A DNA stretch of 49,856 nt, from positions 1-49,856 of the IMG/VR virus record IMGVR_UViG_3300003937_000232. One strand, 5' to 3'. Each line of letters opens with the position of its first letter. The first letter of the stretch is position 1. The position numbers were made by a program, and so were the translations under genes. Origin of the DNA: a virus. The notes under the pieces are model-generated. The model searched no databases. It was not told where the DNA came from and saw only the letters and a list, made by a program, of their open reading frames with translations. Shown here in pieces: positions 6,873-16,198 of this stretch.

Positions 6873-7646
6873 ATGGCATTACTCACATTACCTACGGCAG
6901 CAACAACAAATCCAGTATCAACTGTTGCAGACTATGCTGCTAAATCCAATCTAACAGAAATTTCCGGGTCATTTATGACTGAGGCTACTATGATGGTATA
7001 TGATGAAATATTAAGATTCCAAAGAGGCAGTGCTGGATATACTCATGGACTAACAAAAGAAGCAGTTGATGCATTTGAATATGATGCCTTTGCTGCTAAC
7101 GTACTTTGGTTTATGGATGAGTTAGTTGGATTAGAATCTGATTGGATAAAGACTGCAGCGAATGATGATAGTTCAGCTTATGGCTATGTACAATTCACAG
7201 AGCCTAGTGTTAAAACAGCTTTGACTCGTTACAGATATCATATTGAGAAATTTAATTCACGTAGTATTTTAGGTAGAAGGGATTGGGAACCATATGGATA
7301 TAAGAATAGTAAATATCTTGGTGGTACTAAGATGGAATATCCTATTTGGTTTACGAAAATAGAACAATTGATGGAGACAGTAACAGGCGGTATTATTTCA
7401 TCAATGGTAAAACCGATGTATAATCATGAAAAACATTTAGCAGAATTAACTTACGATCAGATGTTAGCCTTAGCATTTGTTCATCTTCATAGTAAGACAT
7501 CTAAGGATTATAACTTCGTACAGTTAGCCAAGGGCGGTCAGGATGCCGTTACAGCGGCTATCGAGATCTATGAAGACAATCATCACACTAAAGCAAGCGA
7601 CAATAAGACTCAAGCAAGGATAGCCCTGTTCTTTAAATTGCACTAA
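6873..7646 (+). CDS. Lytic transglycosylase-like (SLT-fold) endolysin candidate
   Basis: This 257-residue protein carries the SLT-type signature: the putative catalytic Glu88 in VGLESDWIKTAANDDSSAYG, followed by GYVQF (104-108), matching the E-S-x...G-x-x-Q arrangement of soluble lytic transglycosylases. These cleave peptidoglycan glycan strands. The ATG at 6873 lacks a strong ribosome site. An in-frame ATG at 6777 would add 32 residues and turn KLGLFIIMALLTLPTAATT into a signal peptide or anchor, which would suit export. A late box lies just downstream for gp13. Endolysin or virion-associated muralytic enzyme are both possible. Confidence 0.65.
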   Translation: MALLTLPTAATTNPVSTVADYAAKSNLTEISGSFMTEATMMVYDEILRFQRGSAGYTHGLTKEAVDAFEYDAFAANVLWFMDELVGLESDWIKTAANDDSSAYGYVQFTEPSVKTALTRYRYHIEKFNSRSILGRRDWEPYGYKNSKYLGGTKMEYPIWFTKIEQLMETVTGGIISSMVKPMYNHEKHLAELTYDQMLALAFVHLHSKTSKDYNFVQLAKGGQDAVTAAIEIYEDNHHTKASDNKTQARIALFFKLH

Positions 7647-7662
7647 GTGAGCTATGGAATTA

Positions 7663-7670
7663 TATAAATA
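7663..7670 (+). promoter_or_regulatory. T4-type late promoter box for the neck genes
   Basis: TATAAATA in the 48-base gap, 24 bases before the gp13 ATG. The leader contains AAGGAA as a ribosome site. Confidence 0.65.
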
Positions 7671-7694
7671 AGTACATATAGATAAGGAATTGAT

Positions 7695-8438
7695 ATGGCT
7701 GTACCAAATTCAAGAGACACATTACAAGACTACTGCTTAAGAAGCTTAGGTGCACCTGTAATTGAAATCAATGTAGATGAAGATCAGATAGAAGATCGTA
7801 CTGATGACGCTTTACAGTTCTATCAAGAGTTTCATTCGGATGGTGTTATACGTGAATATTTAAAACATGAGTTAGTTGCTGACGATATAACAAATAATTA
7901 TATTACTGTGGCTGATGGTATTACAAATATTGTACGCATGTTAGCAATTAATGGTAAGTCAGGTAGTTCATTATTTGATATGGGTTATCATATGCGTATG
8001 AATGACGTCTTTATGTTACAAGGATTAAGTACTCAGCTACAAGAATTCGAAATGTCACAACAAAAATTATCTTTAATAGATCATACCTTAAATTCAGAAG
8101 AGCATATACGTTTTAGTAGACATATAAACAGAGTTCATATGGATGAAGGCTATGGCGAATTAGTTGCTGGAGATTTTATTGTATTAGAAGTATTTAGTAT
8201 TATAGATCCAACAACTTACACAGATGTATATAATGATTTATATTTAAAGAAATATCTTACCGCATTAATTAAACGACAATGGGGAGCGAACATGATGAAG
8301 TTTGAGGGCTTTCAATTACCAGGGGGTATAACAATGAATGGCCGTCAAATGTTTGATGATGCAATAGAGGAACTTCAACGATTAGAAGAAGAATGCAGGT
8401 TGACATGGATGATGCCTGACAACTTCGTAATGGGATAA
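7695..8438 (+). CDS. 13: T4 gp13-like neck/head-completion protein
   Basis: This 247-residue homologue of the T4 neck protein gp13, with gp14, closes the packaged head and joins it to the tail. Family-typical stretches are VDEDQIEDRTDDALQFYQEF near the N-terminus, IDPTTYTDVYNDLYLKKYLT in the middle and KFEGFQLPGGITMNGRQMFD before a Glu-rich C-terminal helix. The gene starts behind AAGGAA and heads a tightly packed run: gp14 follows after three bases, then gp15. Gene order 13-14-15 matches T4. Length and motifs are intact. Confidence 0.93.
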   Translation: MAVPNSRDTLQDYCLRSLGAPVIEINVDEDQIEDRTDDALQFYQEFHSDGVIREYLKHELVADDITNNYITVADGITNIVRMLAINGKSGSSLFDMGYHMRMNDVFMLQGLSTQLQEFEMSQQKLSLIDHTLNSEEHIRFSRHINRVHMDEGYGELVAGDFIVLEVFSIIDPTTYTDVYNDLYLKKYLTALIKRQWGANMMKFEGFQLPGGITMNGRQMFDDAIEELQRLEEECRLTWMMPDNFVMG

Positions 8439-8441
8439 TAA

Positions 8442-9389
8442 ATGGCGACTAGTGTATATTTTAATGGTGCTGTACGATCGGAGCAGGACCTCTACGAAGA
8501 CTTAGTACTTGAAAGCATTAAAATGTTTGGTCAAGATGTAGTATACATCCCGCGAGAACAAATATATGAAGATGCATTATTAAACGAAACACTCAATCAA
8601 TATCGTCATGCATTTCCAATAGAATGCTTTATAGAAAACGTCGAAGGATTTGAAGGCGATGGTAATCTATTAAGTAAATTTGGATTAGAGATTCGTGACC
8701 AAGGTAACTTTGTAATCCCTGCGAAACGCTGGGATCATGTTGTAGGTATGAATCTTGCTAGTGATTTAGGTCATCAATCACTCAGTAAACCTGGTGAAGG
8801 TGATCTTATATACATGCCAATGACTGATAGAATATTTGAAATCAAATATGTTGAACCTAAGAATCCTTTCTATCAATTAGCAGATCTTCCTACCTATACT
8901 CTTACTGCTGAATTGTTTGAATACAATGATCAGAATTTTGATACTGGTATGCCAGAGATTGATAATATAGAATTACTATATGCTAGTGCTTATTCATACA
9001 CAACTACAGCTACGGCCAACACTAATCACTTTGAGATTGGTGAGTATGTGCATCAATATACCGGTTCTACCGATGGTGGTGGTACTAATATTAATATAAT
9101 TGGTAAGATTGCCGGATATGAAGCCGTTGATACAGAAACTTATACAGTAACAATTGTATCGCCACACCAATCAACAAACGGAGATGGAACCTTTATGCAA
9201 CATGCAGTACATGCTACACGCTTACTTGTTGGTCAAACATCTGGTAGCTCAAGGCAAATTACTGTTGACTTAACTGGCACCACTAAGACTGAATATAACA
9301 GAGATCCATATGCCGATAATGATGAGTTCGAATTTGTTGGTGATGATGTTATAGACTTTAGTGAATCTAATCCGTTTGGAGATCCATAA
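8442..9389 (+). CDS. 14: T4 gp14-like neck protein
   Basis: This 315-residue gp14-family neck protein has the conserved beginning SVYFNGAVRSEQDLYEDLVL, then VVYIPREQIYEDALLNE and FVIPAKRWDHV. It assembles with gp13 at the portal vertex. The second half is a Thr- and Ser-rich beta-type segment (residues about 185-290, including YSYTTTATANTNHFEIGEY), an insertion I associate with marine relatives. The C-terminus is acidic (DEFEFVGDDVIDFSES). Its stop and the gp15 start share one base. The family call is strong. Confidence 0.92.
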   Translation: MATSVYFNGAVRSEQDLYEDLVLESIKMFGQDVVYIPREQIYEDALLNETLNQYRHAFPIECFIENVEGFEGDGNLLSKFGLEIRDQGNFVIPAKRWDHVVGMNLASDLGHQSLSKPGEGDLIYMPMTDRIFEIKYVEPKNPFYQLADLPTYTLTAELFEYNDQNFDTGMPEIDNIELLYASAYSYTTTATANTNHFEIGEYVHQYTGSTDGGGTNINIIGKIAGYEAVDTETYTVTIVSPHQSTNGDGTFMQHAVHATRLLVGQTSGSSRQITVDLTGTTKTEYNRDPYADNDEFEFVGDDVIDFSESNPFGDP

Positions 9390-10156
9390 TGTTTGAGAAT
9401 CATTGGTACAATCAGTCAACCCGTAGGATGGTGTCTGTATTTGGCTCTATGTTCAATGACTTAGAAGTTCATAAAACAGATTCTAATGGTAAAGTATTAA
9501 AAAAAATTAAAGTTCCTTTAGCTTATGCTCCACGTCAAAAAGTATTGGCGAGAATGGCGGAACAAACAAGTGATCCTAAGCTTGCTATGACATTACCTCG
9601 TATATCATTTGAAATCTCAAGTATGGAATATGATGCAAATGCACGTGTGTCTAAACATAAGAATTATACAAAGGTTATAACAGGGGACACATTACAACTT
9701 AATAAATTAGGAGCTCCCGCTGTTTATAAAGTTGGATTCGAATTAAATATTATGTCTGCAACACAAGATGAAGGGTTGCAGCTATTAGAACAGATACTGC
9801 CAATGTTCCAACCGGAATACACAGTAACAATAAAAGATATTCCAAGTATGGATATCACAACCGACACTCCTATAGTTTTAGAGAGTGTCACCTTAAATGA
9901 TGATTATGAGGGTGATTTAGTTACGAGAAGAGCTATAATATATACATTACAGTTCGGAACTCGTATTCGTTATTATAGGGGTATAGGAAAGAGCAAACAA
10001 ATTCTCCAAACAGAAGTTGATTATTCAGAGAATGTTGATCCGACAACTCATAAATTTGAGCAACAATCGGTGGATGGTACTACTACTAGCGATGGTGCTG
10101 GTGGCTTTAAAGAACCATACACTGAAACGATTAACTTTTTTGACACTGACGTATAG
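9389..10156 (+). CDS. 15: T4 gp15-like tail-terminator/sheath stabiliser
   Basis: This 255-residue protein begins MFENHWYNQSTRRMVSVFGS and continues with LAYAPRQKVLARMAEQ and PRISFEISSMEYDANA, the hallmarks of the gp15 family. Gp15 caps the contracted or finished tail and forms the connection to the neck. The middle carries QILPMFQPEYTVTIKDI, also typical. The C-terminus is extended with a Gly/Thr-rich stretch (VDGTTTSDGAGGF). GGAG lies 8 bases upstream of the ATG, and translation is coupled to gp14. Confidence 0.92.
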   Translation: MFENHWYNQSTRRMVSVFGSMFNDLEVHKTDSNGKVLKKIKVPLAYAPRQKVLARMAEQTSDPKLAMTLPRISFEISSMEYDANARVSKHKNYTKVITGDTLQLNKLGAPAVYKVGFELNIMSATQDEGLQLLEQILPMFQPEYTVTIKDIPSMDITTDTPIVLESVTLNDDYEGDLVTRRAIIYTLQFGTRIRYYRGIGKSKQILQTEVDYSENVDPTTHKFEQQSVDGTTTSDGAGGFKEPYTETINFFDTDV

Positions 10157-10167
10157 AGGAGAATACA

Positions 10168-10647
10168 ATGTTCAGATTTAACGCACAACTAGTAAGAGTG
10201 GTTGATGGTGATACCATTGACGCAGATATAGAATTAGGTTTTTCAGTATTCATGAGGGATCGCATCCGTTTAATGGGTATAGATACACCTGAGAGTAGGA
10301 CAAGAAATTTGCAAGAGAAATCTTGGGGATTAGCTGCAAAGCATAGACTAATAGAATTATTAGCAGAAACAAATGGAGAGTTTACTTTAGTTACAGAAGA
10401 TATGGAGAAAGGTAAATTCGGAAGAGTACTTGGTACGATTGAGATAAATGGCAAAGATGCTAACCAAACTCTTATTGAAGAAAATTTAGCTATACCTTAT
10501 GAGGGCGGTAATAAAGATGAGAGCCGTACAAAGTTTGGTGTAATGGAATTATGGAATACAGATTATGAGAACCCACAGGAACACGAAGACGACCATGAGC
10601 ATGGAGATGAAAACCCAGAAGCCCATATCGACTGGCACGAACACTAA
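10168..10647 (+). CDS. Thermonuclease (SNase-like) family nuclease
   Basis: This 159-residue protein is a compact staphylococcal-nuclease fold. RVVDGDTIDADIELGF provides the Ca-binding aspartates, RIRLMGIDTPESR carries Arg34 and Glu42 (equivalent to SNase Arg35 and Glu43), and KFGRVLGTI provides Arg86 (equivalent to Arg87). All catalytic positions are present, so activity on DNA or RNA is likely. The tail is very rich in His, Glu and Asp (EHEDDHEHGDENPEAH), a possible metal-binding or disordered extension. It sits between gp15 and the terminase genes behind GAGGAG. It could trim packaged or host DNA; no signal peptide is present. Confidence 0.9.
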   Translation: MFRFNAQLVRVVDGDTIDADIELGFSVFMRDRIRLMGIDTPESRTRNLQEKSWGLAAKHRLIELLAETNGEFTLVTEDMEKGKFGRVLGTIEINGKDANQTLIEENLAIPYEGGNKDESRTKFGVMELWNTDYENPQEHEDDHEHGDENPEAHIDWHEH

Positions 10648-10975
10648 AACTGATTCCGACTATCAGAAAGTCAGGAAACAATTTTATGACTTAGCGGAGC
10701 AAGGTGATGAAGCAATAGAATTAATGCTTGACCTTGCTCGTGAGTCAGAACACCCAAGAGCATTCGAAGTACTTGGTCAGTTAATTAAAAATAATGCTGA
10801 GATAGGCGAGAAGATTCTTAAACTCCATAAGAGTAAAAAGGAACAAGATAAAGATGATACTCCTGCTCTTACTGGAACAAACAACAATGTTTTTATTGGC
10901 TCAACAGCTGAGCTACAGAAGATGCTACGCGATGAAAAGGTAATAGAACACGAACCGGACTTATTTGATAGATGA
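10595..10975 (+). CDS. 16: T4 gp16-like small terminase subunit
   Basis: The frame gives 126 residues from the ATG at 10595; ATGs at 10601 and 10607 are close alternatives. It overlaps the nuclease gene by about 50 bases. The core YDLAEQGDEAIELMLDLARE, then HPRAFEVLGQLIKNNAEIGE and the C-terminal FIGSTAELQKMLR match small terminase subunits of T4-like marine phages, which recognise DNA and regulate gp17. The length is somewhat below T4 gp16 (164 residues). The stop overlaps the ATG of the large terminase gene by two bases, the usual 16-17 arrangement. Confidence 0.85.
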   Translation: MSMEMKTQKPISTGTNTKTDSDYQKVRKQFYDLAEQGDEAIELMLDLARESEHPRAFEVLGQLIKNNAEIGEKILKLHKSKKEQDKDDTPALTGTNNNVFIGSTAELQKMLRDEKVIEHEPDLFDR

Positions 10976-12276
10976 TAGAGAGTAACTACTTAGGCAATCC
11001 TAATGTTAGGGGTGCTGATGTAGAACACCCATGGACTAAAGAGGAATTAATCTTCTATGGTATGCTATCTTTAAAGGTGAACAAGTTGTAGGTATCCTAG
11101 CGAATAAGGAAGCTATTGCTAGAGAAATGCTTGGTAGGATTACTCTTATGTTAGAAAATCTGCCATTCTTTTTACAACCTGGTTGTAATGCACTCAATAA
11201 GAAGTCCATAGGCTTTTCAAATAATAGTAGAATCATCGCAGCAGCAACATCATCAAGCTCTATTCGTGGTATGTCACTTAACCTTGTGTACCTTGACGAG
11301 TTCGCATTTGTAGATAACGCCGCTGAATTCTATACATCAACCTATCCGGTTATCTCATCAGGTAAAACATCTAAGATCATTATCACATCTACAGCCAATG
11401 GTATAGGTAATATGTTCCATAAACTATATGAAGGAGCTCTTCAAGGAACAAATGAATTTGATGCCACGCGTGTAGACTGGTGGGATGTACCTGGATGGCA
11501 ACTCATTCCATGGTACAGGTAATACATTAATATCTGCAGATATCTTATTAGCACTAAGAGCTATGAATCCTATAGAAATGCTTAATAATGTAAAGATATG
11601 GAATCAACCAGAGGAAGGCCATAATTATTTAATGTTTGTTGACGTATCTAGAGGAAGAGGCCAAGACTATTCCACATTTACAGTCATAGATGTCTCATGT
11701 AACCCCTTTGTGCAGGTGTGTACGTACCGTGATAACATGATAAGCCCTTTATTACTTCCTGACATGATATACAAGTATGCTACACATTATAATGAGTGTT
11801 ATGTGGTGATTGAATCTAACGATGCAGGACAAGTAGTATGTAATGGTTTATACTATGAATTAGAATATGAGAACGTATTCGTAGAGTCTATGATTAAAGC
11901 GAATGCTATTGGTGTAAATATGACTGCTAAAATTAAAAGAATTGGCTGTTCTAATATAAGAGATATTATGCAGCAAAAGAAATTAGCAATAAAAGACGAA
12001 GAAACAATTAGAGAGATGAGTACATTTGTAGCAAAAGGATCATCTTACCAAGCAGATCATAATTCAAATGATGACCTCATGATGAATTTAGTTATGTTTG
12101 GATGGTTCACATCTACTCCTTTCTTTGCAGAATCAACCGATGTAGATATGAAACAAATGTTATACAAGGAAAAAGTTAAACAATTAGAAGATGAAGTCAT
12201 ACCAGTAGGTATTATACCACAGCAAAATGATGATGACCACCCATTTGGGAAGGGTTGGCAAATATGGAAAGCTTAA
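10972..12276 (+). pseudogene. 17: T4 gp17-like large terminase, broken by two internal gaps
   Basis: Three pieces of one gp17 are visible in different frames. Piece 1 (10972 to about 11048) starts MIESNYLGNPNVRGADVE and reaches WTKEEL, then runs out of frame to TAG at 11089. Piece 2 (about 11049-11499) resumes with WYAIFKGEQVVGILANKEAI, holds the Walker B LVYLDEFAF and the coupling segment SKIIITSTANG, then leaves frame after DVPGW. Piece 3 (about 11497-12276) resumes at GNSFHGTGNTL and holds the nuclease domain with FVDVSRGRGQDYSTF. Compared from memory with T4 gp17, about 60-65 residues including the Walker A loop are missing at the first junction and roughly 25-35 at the second. As written, no functional packaging motor is encoded. 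Confidence 0.88.
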
Positions 12277-12280
12277 GTAG

Positions 12281-12288
12281 TATAAATA
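12281..12288 (+). promoter_or_regulatory. T4-type late promoter box for the tail sheath gene
   Basis: TATAAATA followed by AGTATATTG lies directly after the gp17 stop and about 58 bases before the gp18 ATG. The sheath gene has its own AAGGAG ribosome site, so this leader is longer than most here. Confidence 0.6.
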
Positions 12289-12346
12289 AGTATATTGAGA
12301 AAATCCTTATTATGAATAATCTTATCAATAACATGAAGGAGTTTAG

Positions 12347-14026
12347 ATGGCTAATCTAGTTTCGCCTGGAGTACAGGTAAAAGAAATCGATTTGACCAAT
12401 GTAGTACCGTCAGTATCAACAACATCAGGAGCCATGGCTGGAAGTTTTGCCTGGGGAGTTGTTAATGAAGTTGTCACTGTATCATCGGAAACACAACTGA
12501 TCGAAACGTTTGGAAAGCCAGATGCGAATACTTTTGAAAGTGTTCTCACGGCAGCCCAATTTCTAAGTTATGGCAGCGCTTTAAAGGTTGTCAGAGCTGT
12601 AGGAGCATCAGCACTAAATGCCACGGCATCAGGTACTGGTATTCTATCACAAAACAAGACCGTATTTGACGGTCAAACACCTGCAGCAGGAGACTGGACG
12701 CAAGCCCGATACCCTGGTGTTACAGGTAACGCGGTGGGTGTATCCGTCGCGACAGCAACACAAGCACTAACAGCATGGCAAGCAACACATGTTGAAAGTA
12801 TAGCTGGAACATCAGCAGGAGCAGCAGCGGTAGGCGGTTCTAATGATGAAATACACATATTTGTTTATGATACAAACGGAACAATTACTGGTACAGAAGG
12901 TACCATACTTGAAAAGTTTACTTATCTATCGCAAGCAAGTGATGTTAAGGGCACTAGCGGAGAATCTTTATACTATAAAGATGTCGTTAATTCCCAGTCA
13001 GAATGGGTCTATATCGGTAATCACCCAGCAGCTTTGACAGATGCAGGTGAATCAGCAACTAGTAATGCATTTACAAATGTTGCATCATTTTATATTGCCT
13101 TAAGTGGTGGTATTGATGATAATGTACTAACTGTAGGTGAGACTACTACAGCTCTTGCATATTTCGCCGATGCAGAAACAATGGACATGAGCTTAATGTT
13201 TCAATCAAACTCTTCACTGAGCGCGACTGATAATATTACACTAAGTAATTATATTACAGCTTTATGTGCAGCAAGAAAAGATGCGGTTGGCTTTGTCTCA
13301 CCAGAGAGAGCGGCAACAGTAAATGTAACAGCGGCTGCGGCTTTAACAGCAATAGCAGCATGGAGAACAGGAGCAACCTCAACGTCTTATGGCTTTGCGG
13401 ATTCTGGTTCTCTATATGTGTATGACAAGTACAATGATGTATATCGTTGGATTTGTGCGGCTGGATCAACAGCAGGACTAACGGCTAACGCCGACTTAGT
13501 TGCTGATGCTTGGTTCTCACCGGCAGGTTTTACACGTGGTAATGTTCGTAACGTTACTAAACTAGCATATAATCCTAATCAGGCAGATAGAGATGCTCTA
13601 TACAAGACAGGTGTAAACCCTATTGTTACATTTCCTGGTGCGGGTACAGTGTTATTTGGTGACAAAACTCTACAAGCTAAACCATCAGCGTTCGATAGAA
13701 TTAACGTTCGTAGATTGTTTATCGTATTAGAGAAGGCTGTTAGCACAGCATCGAAAGCATCATTATTCGAATTTAATGATGAATTTACAAGGGCTCAATT
13801 CAGAAACATGGTTGAACCATTTTTAAGAGACGTTAAGGGTCGTAGAGGTATTACGGACTTTAAAGTAGTTTGTGATGGCACAAATAATACAGGAGCAATT
13901 ATTGATACCAATAAGTTTGTTGCTGATATTTATGTCAAACCTGCAAGATCTATTAACTATATAACACTAAACTTTATCGCTACGAGAACTGGCGTAGAGT
14001 TTTCTGAAATTGCAGGAGGTAACTAA
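12347..14026 (+). CDS. 18: T4 gp18-like contractile tail sheath protein
   Basis: This 559-residue sheath subunit starts MANLVSPGVQVKEIDLTNVV, the sheath N-terminal signature, and ends with the conserved C-terminal lobe (NVRRLFIVLEKAVSTASKA, then EFNDEFTRAQFRNMVEPFLR and DFKVVCDGTNNT). The middle part (about residues 85-330) is Ala-, Thr- and Ser-rich and forms the variable surface domain. Sheath subunits polymerise around the gp19 tube and contract during infection. Length is shorter than T4 (659 residues) as in other marine relatives. The stop shares one base with the gp19 ATG. Confidence 0.96.
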   Translation: MANLVSPGVQVKEIDLTNVVPSVSTTSGAMAGSFAWGVVNEVVTVSSETQLIETFGKPDANTFESVLTAAQFLSYGSALKVVRAVGASALNATASGTGILSQNKTVFDGQTPAAGDWTQARYPGVTGNAVGVSVATATQALTAWQATHVESIAGTSAGAAAVGGSNDEIHIFVYDTNGTITGTEGTILEKFTYLSQASDVKGTSGESLYYKDVVNSQSEWVYIGNHPAALTDAGESATSNAFTNVASFYIALSGGIDDNVLTVGETTTALAYFADAETMDMSLMFQSNSSLSATDNITLSNYITALCAARKDAVGFVSPERAATVNVTAAAALTAIAAWRTGATSTSYGFADSGSLYVYDKYNDVYRWICAAGSTAGLTANADLVADAWFSPAGFTRGNVRNVTKLAYNPNQADRDALYKTGVNPIVTFPGAGTVLFGDKTLQAKPSAFDRINVRRLFIVLEKAVSTASKASLFEFNDEFTRAQFRNMVEPFLRDVKGRRGITDFKVVCDGTNNTGAIIDTNKFVADIYVKPARSINYITLNFIATRTGVEFSEIAGGN

Positions 14027-14556
14027 TGGCTATTTTAGGCGTAGATGATATGAAAGGCCAATTAATTGGTGGCGGTGCAAGACCTAATTTATTTCAGGTC
14101 ACACAGAACTTCCCCGGTTTAATTATAAAGCCAAACTCAACGAAGGCGTCATACATGACAAAGATGGCATCGTTGCCAGCAAGTACTATTGCTCCTATTC
14201 CAGTTCCATTTAGGGGTCGTACGTTACAGATAGCTGGTGATAGAACATTTGAACCATGGACGATCACGGTCATTAATGACAATGACTTTGATGTACGAAA
14301 TGCATATGAAGATTGGATGAACATGATTAATGGTCATAATAACAATACTGGTATAATCAAGCCAGATAGTTATATGGCTGACATGGTCGTTGAACAACTA
14401 GATAAAGCTGGTACTAGTATTAAAAAATACGATATCAGAGGTTGTTTCCCAACTACTTTGGGTGCGATTGAACTTTCGTATGATTCAGAAAATGTTATTG
14501 AAGAATTCACTGTTGAACTGCAAGTTCAATATTGGGAGTCTGATACTACAACGTAA
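14026..14556 (+). CDS. 19: T4 gp19-like tail tube protein
   Basis: This 176-residue tube subunit forms the channel for DNA. It has the family beginning (LGVDDMKGQLIGGGARPNLF), the central FRGRTLQIAGDRTFEPWT motif, and an IRGCFPTTLGAIELSYDSEN region before the last strands. Length is near T4 gp19 (163 residues). AGGAGG precedes the start and it is coupled to gp18. A terminator hairpin follows 18 bases after the stop. A more divergent tube-like protein is encoded at 20498-20965. Confidence 0.95.
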   Translation: MAILGVDDMKGQLIGGGARPNLFQVTQNFPGLIIKPNSTKASYMTKMASLPASTIAPIPVPFRGRTLQIAGDRTFEPWTITVINDNDFDVRNAYEDWMNMINGHNNNTGIIKPDSYMADMVVEQLDKAGTSIKKYDIRGCFPTTLGAIELSYDSENVIEEFTVELQVQYWESDTTT

Positions 14557-14574
14557 ATCATCGATAAACATAAG

Positions 14575-14598
14575 GAGTGCCGAAAGGCACTCTTTCTT
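14575..14598 (+). terminator. Intrinsic terminator after gp19
   Basis: GAGTGCC, a GAAA tetraloop and GGCACTC form a perfect 7-bp stem, followed by TTTCTT. It closes the sheath-tube transcript before the late box of gp20. Confidence 0.85.
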
Positions 14599-14604
14599 AA
14601 GTGT

Positions 14605-14612
14605 TATAAATA
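14605..14612 (+). promoter_or_regulatory. T4-type late promoter box for the portal gene
   Basis: TATAAATA seven bases after the terminator's T-run, 34 bases before the gp20 ATG. The terminator-promoter order restarts transcription for the head genes. Confidence 0.65.
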
Positions 14613-14646
14613 TATTTAAGAAAGAGTGAATTAGGAACAGGAATGT

Positions 14647-16158
14647 ATGGCAGAAAATAACGGCGTAACACTATTTGGCTTTGAGTTTAAACGAAAGGCA
14701 ATAGAAGATAAAAAGAAACCTTTATCATTCGCAACCGAGAATGAGGATGGCGCGTACGAAATTTCCCCAACTGGTGGACACTTTGGTCAATATATGGATC
14801 TTAGTGGAGATAAGTTCGAGTCAGATAAACTATTAATAATGAAGTACCGTTCGATATCAGCATATCCAGAAGTGGATATGGCGATTGAAGATATATGTAA
14901 TGAAGCAATCACAGATGAGAACGGCATTATTGTTAAATTAAATCTTGATAACTTAGATCAAGCAGACAATGTTAAAGATCTAATCATGGAAGAATTCGAT
15001 AGAATTCTAAACTTAACTAACTTCTCTATGTCATCATACGATACATTTAGACGTTGGTATGTAGATGGACGTTTATTTTATCATGTTATTATTAATGAAT
15101 CTAAGCCTGATGCTGGTATATTAGAACTAAGACAAATAGATCCAACAAAGATTCGTAAGATTAAAGAAGTCGAAAAGGTTAAAGACCCTAAGACCGGTGC
15201 TGAACTTGAAAAAGAAGGCCAAGAATATTACCTCTATCAAGATGATGTATTAATTAATAACGCAGAAGGCTTACGTATTAATCCTGATGCTATTATTCAA
15301 GTTAACTCAGGTCTATTAAACGAAGAACGCAATAAGGTTATTGGCTACTTAAATAAAGCCCTTAAACCTTTAAACCAATTAAGTATGATGGAAGACTCAC
15401 TTGTCATCTATCGTATATCAAGAGCACCTGAACGTCGTATATTTTATATAGACGTAGGTAATCTACCTAAGGGTAAGGCTGAAGAATACCTTAATAACAC
15501 GATGAATAAGTATCGTAATAAGGTTGTATATGATCCTTCTACCGGTAATCTAAAAGATGAGAAGATCCATCGTAATGTCATGGAAGACTTTTGGTTGCCA
15601 CGTAGAGAAGGCGGCCGTGGTACAGAAATCGATACTCTTCCAGGTGGTTCAAACCTTGGTGAGATTGAAGATATACAATACTTCCAAAACAAATTATATA
15701 GGGCTTTAAATATTCCTATGTCACGATTAACAGAAGCAGATGCATTTTCTGTTGGTCGTTCCTCAGAAATCACTCGTGATGAACTTAAATTTCAAAAGTT
15801 TATAGATCGTTGCCGTGGTAAATTCTCAACATTATTCTATGAAGCGCTTAAGAGACAATTGATCCTTAAAAAGATTATAGTGCCAAGCGACTGGGTAAAC
15901 ATCCGTGAAGACATTGTTGTTGAGTATTCTAGAGATAATTACTATGCTGAACTTAAAGATACTGAAATCCTTAAGGAACGTATAGAAACTCTTCAAATGA
16001 TGGACGAATATATTGGTACGTTCTGGTCTAAAGACTGGGTCCGCCGCAATATTCTGAAATTGGATGATGAGATGATTAAACAAATAGCGAAGGATAACAA
16101 GAAAGATCCTATCGAACCAGGTGATATTAATCCAGATTTATCAAATGCACCTATATAA
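14647..16158 (+). CDS. 20: T4 gp20-like portal protein
   Basis: This 503-residue portal subunit forms a dodecameric ring at the head vertex, the DNA entry channel and the scaffold-assembly initiator. Conserved portal stretches are YRSISAYPEVDMAIEDICNE, then FRRWYVDGRLFYHVI, YRISRAPERRIFYIDVGNLP and EDFWLPRREGGRGTEIDTLP, the last followed by GGSNLG. Length is close to T4 gp20 (524). The start follows AGGAACAGGAATGT, with the ribosome site AGGA. The next gene begins after a late box. All conserved blocks are intact. Confidence 0.97.
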   Translation: MAENNGVTLFGFEFKRKAIEDKKKPLSFATENEDGAYEISPTGGHFGQYMDLSGDKFESDKLLIMKYRSISAYPEVDMAIEDICNEAITDENGIIVKLNLDNLDQADNVKDLIMEEFDRILNLTNFSMSSYDTFRRWYVDGRLFYHVIINESKPDAGILELRQIDPTKIRKIKEVEKVKDPKTGAELEKEGQEYYLYQDDVLINNAEGLRINPDAIIQVNSGLLNEERNKVIGYLNKALKPLNQLSMMEDSLVIYRISRAPERRIFYIDVGNLPKGKAEEYLNNTMNKYRNKVVYDPSTGNLKDEKIHRNVMEDFWLPRREGGRGTEIDTLPGGSNLGEIEDIQYFQNKLYRALNIPMSRLTEADAFSVGRSSEITRDELKFQKFIDRCRGKFSTLFYEALKRQLILKKIIVPSDWVNIREDIVVEYSRDNYYAELKDTEILKERIETLQMMDEYIGTFWSKDWVRRNILKLDDEMIKQIAKDNKKDPIEPGDINPDLSNAPI

Positions 16159-16198
16159 ACAATAAGTATACATAAAGTTTACTGGAAATAAACATTTT

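Noticed and set aside
10972-12276. Programmed ribosomal frameshift or bypass in gp17
   Set aside because: Homology shows whole stretches, including Walker A, are absent, so no recoding can restore the protein; a gap is the only reading.
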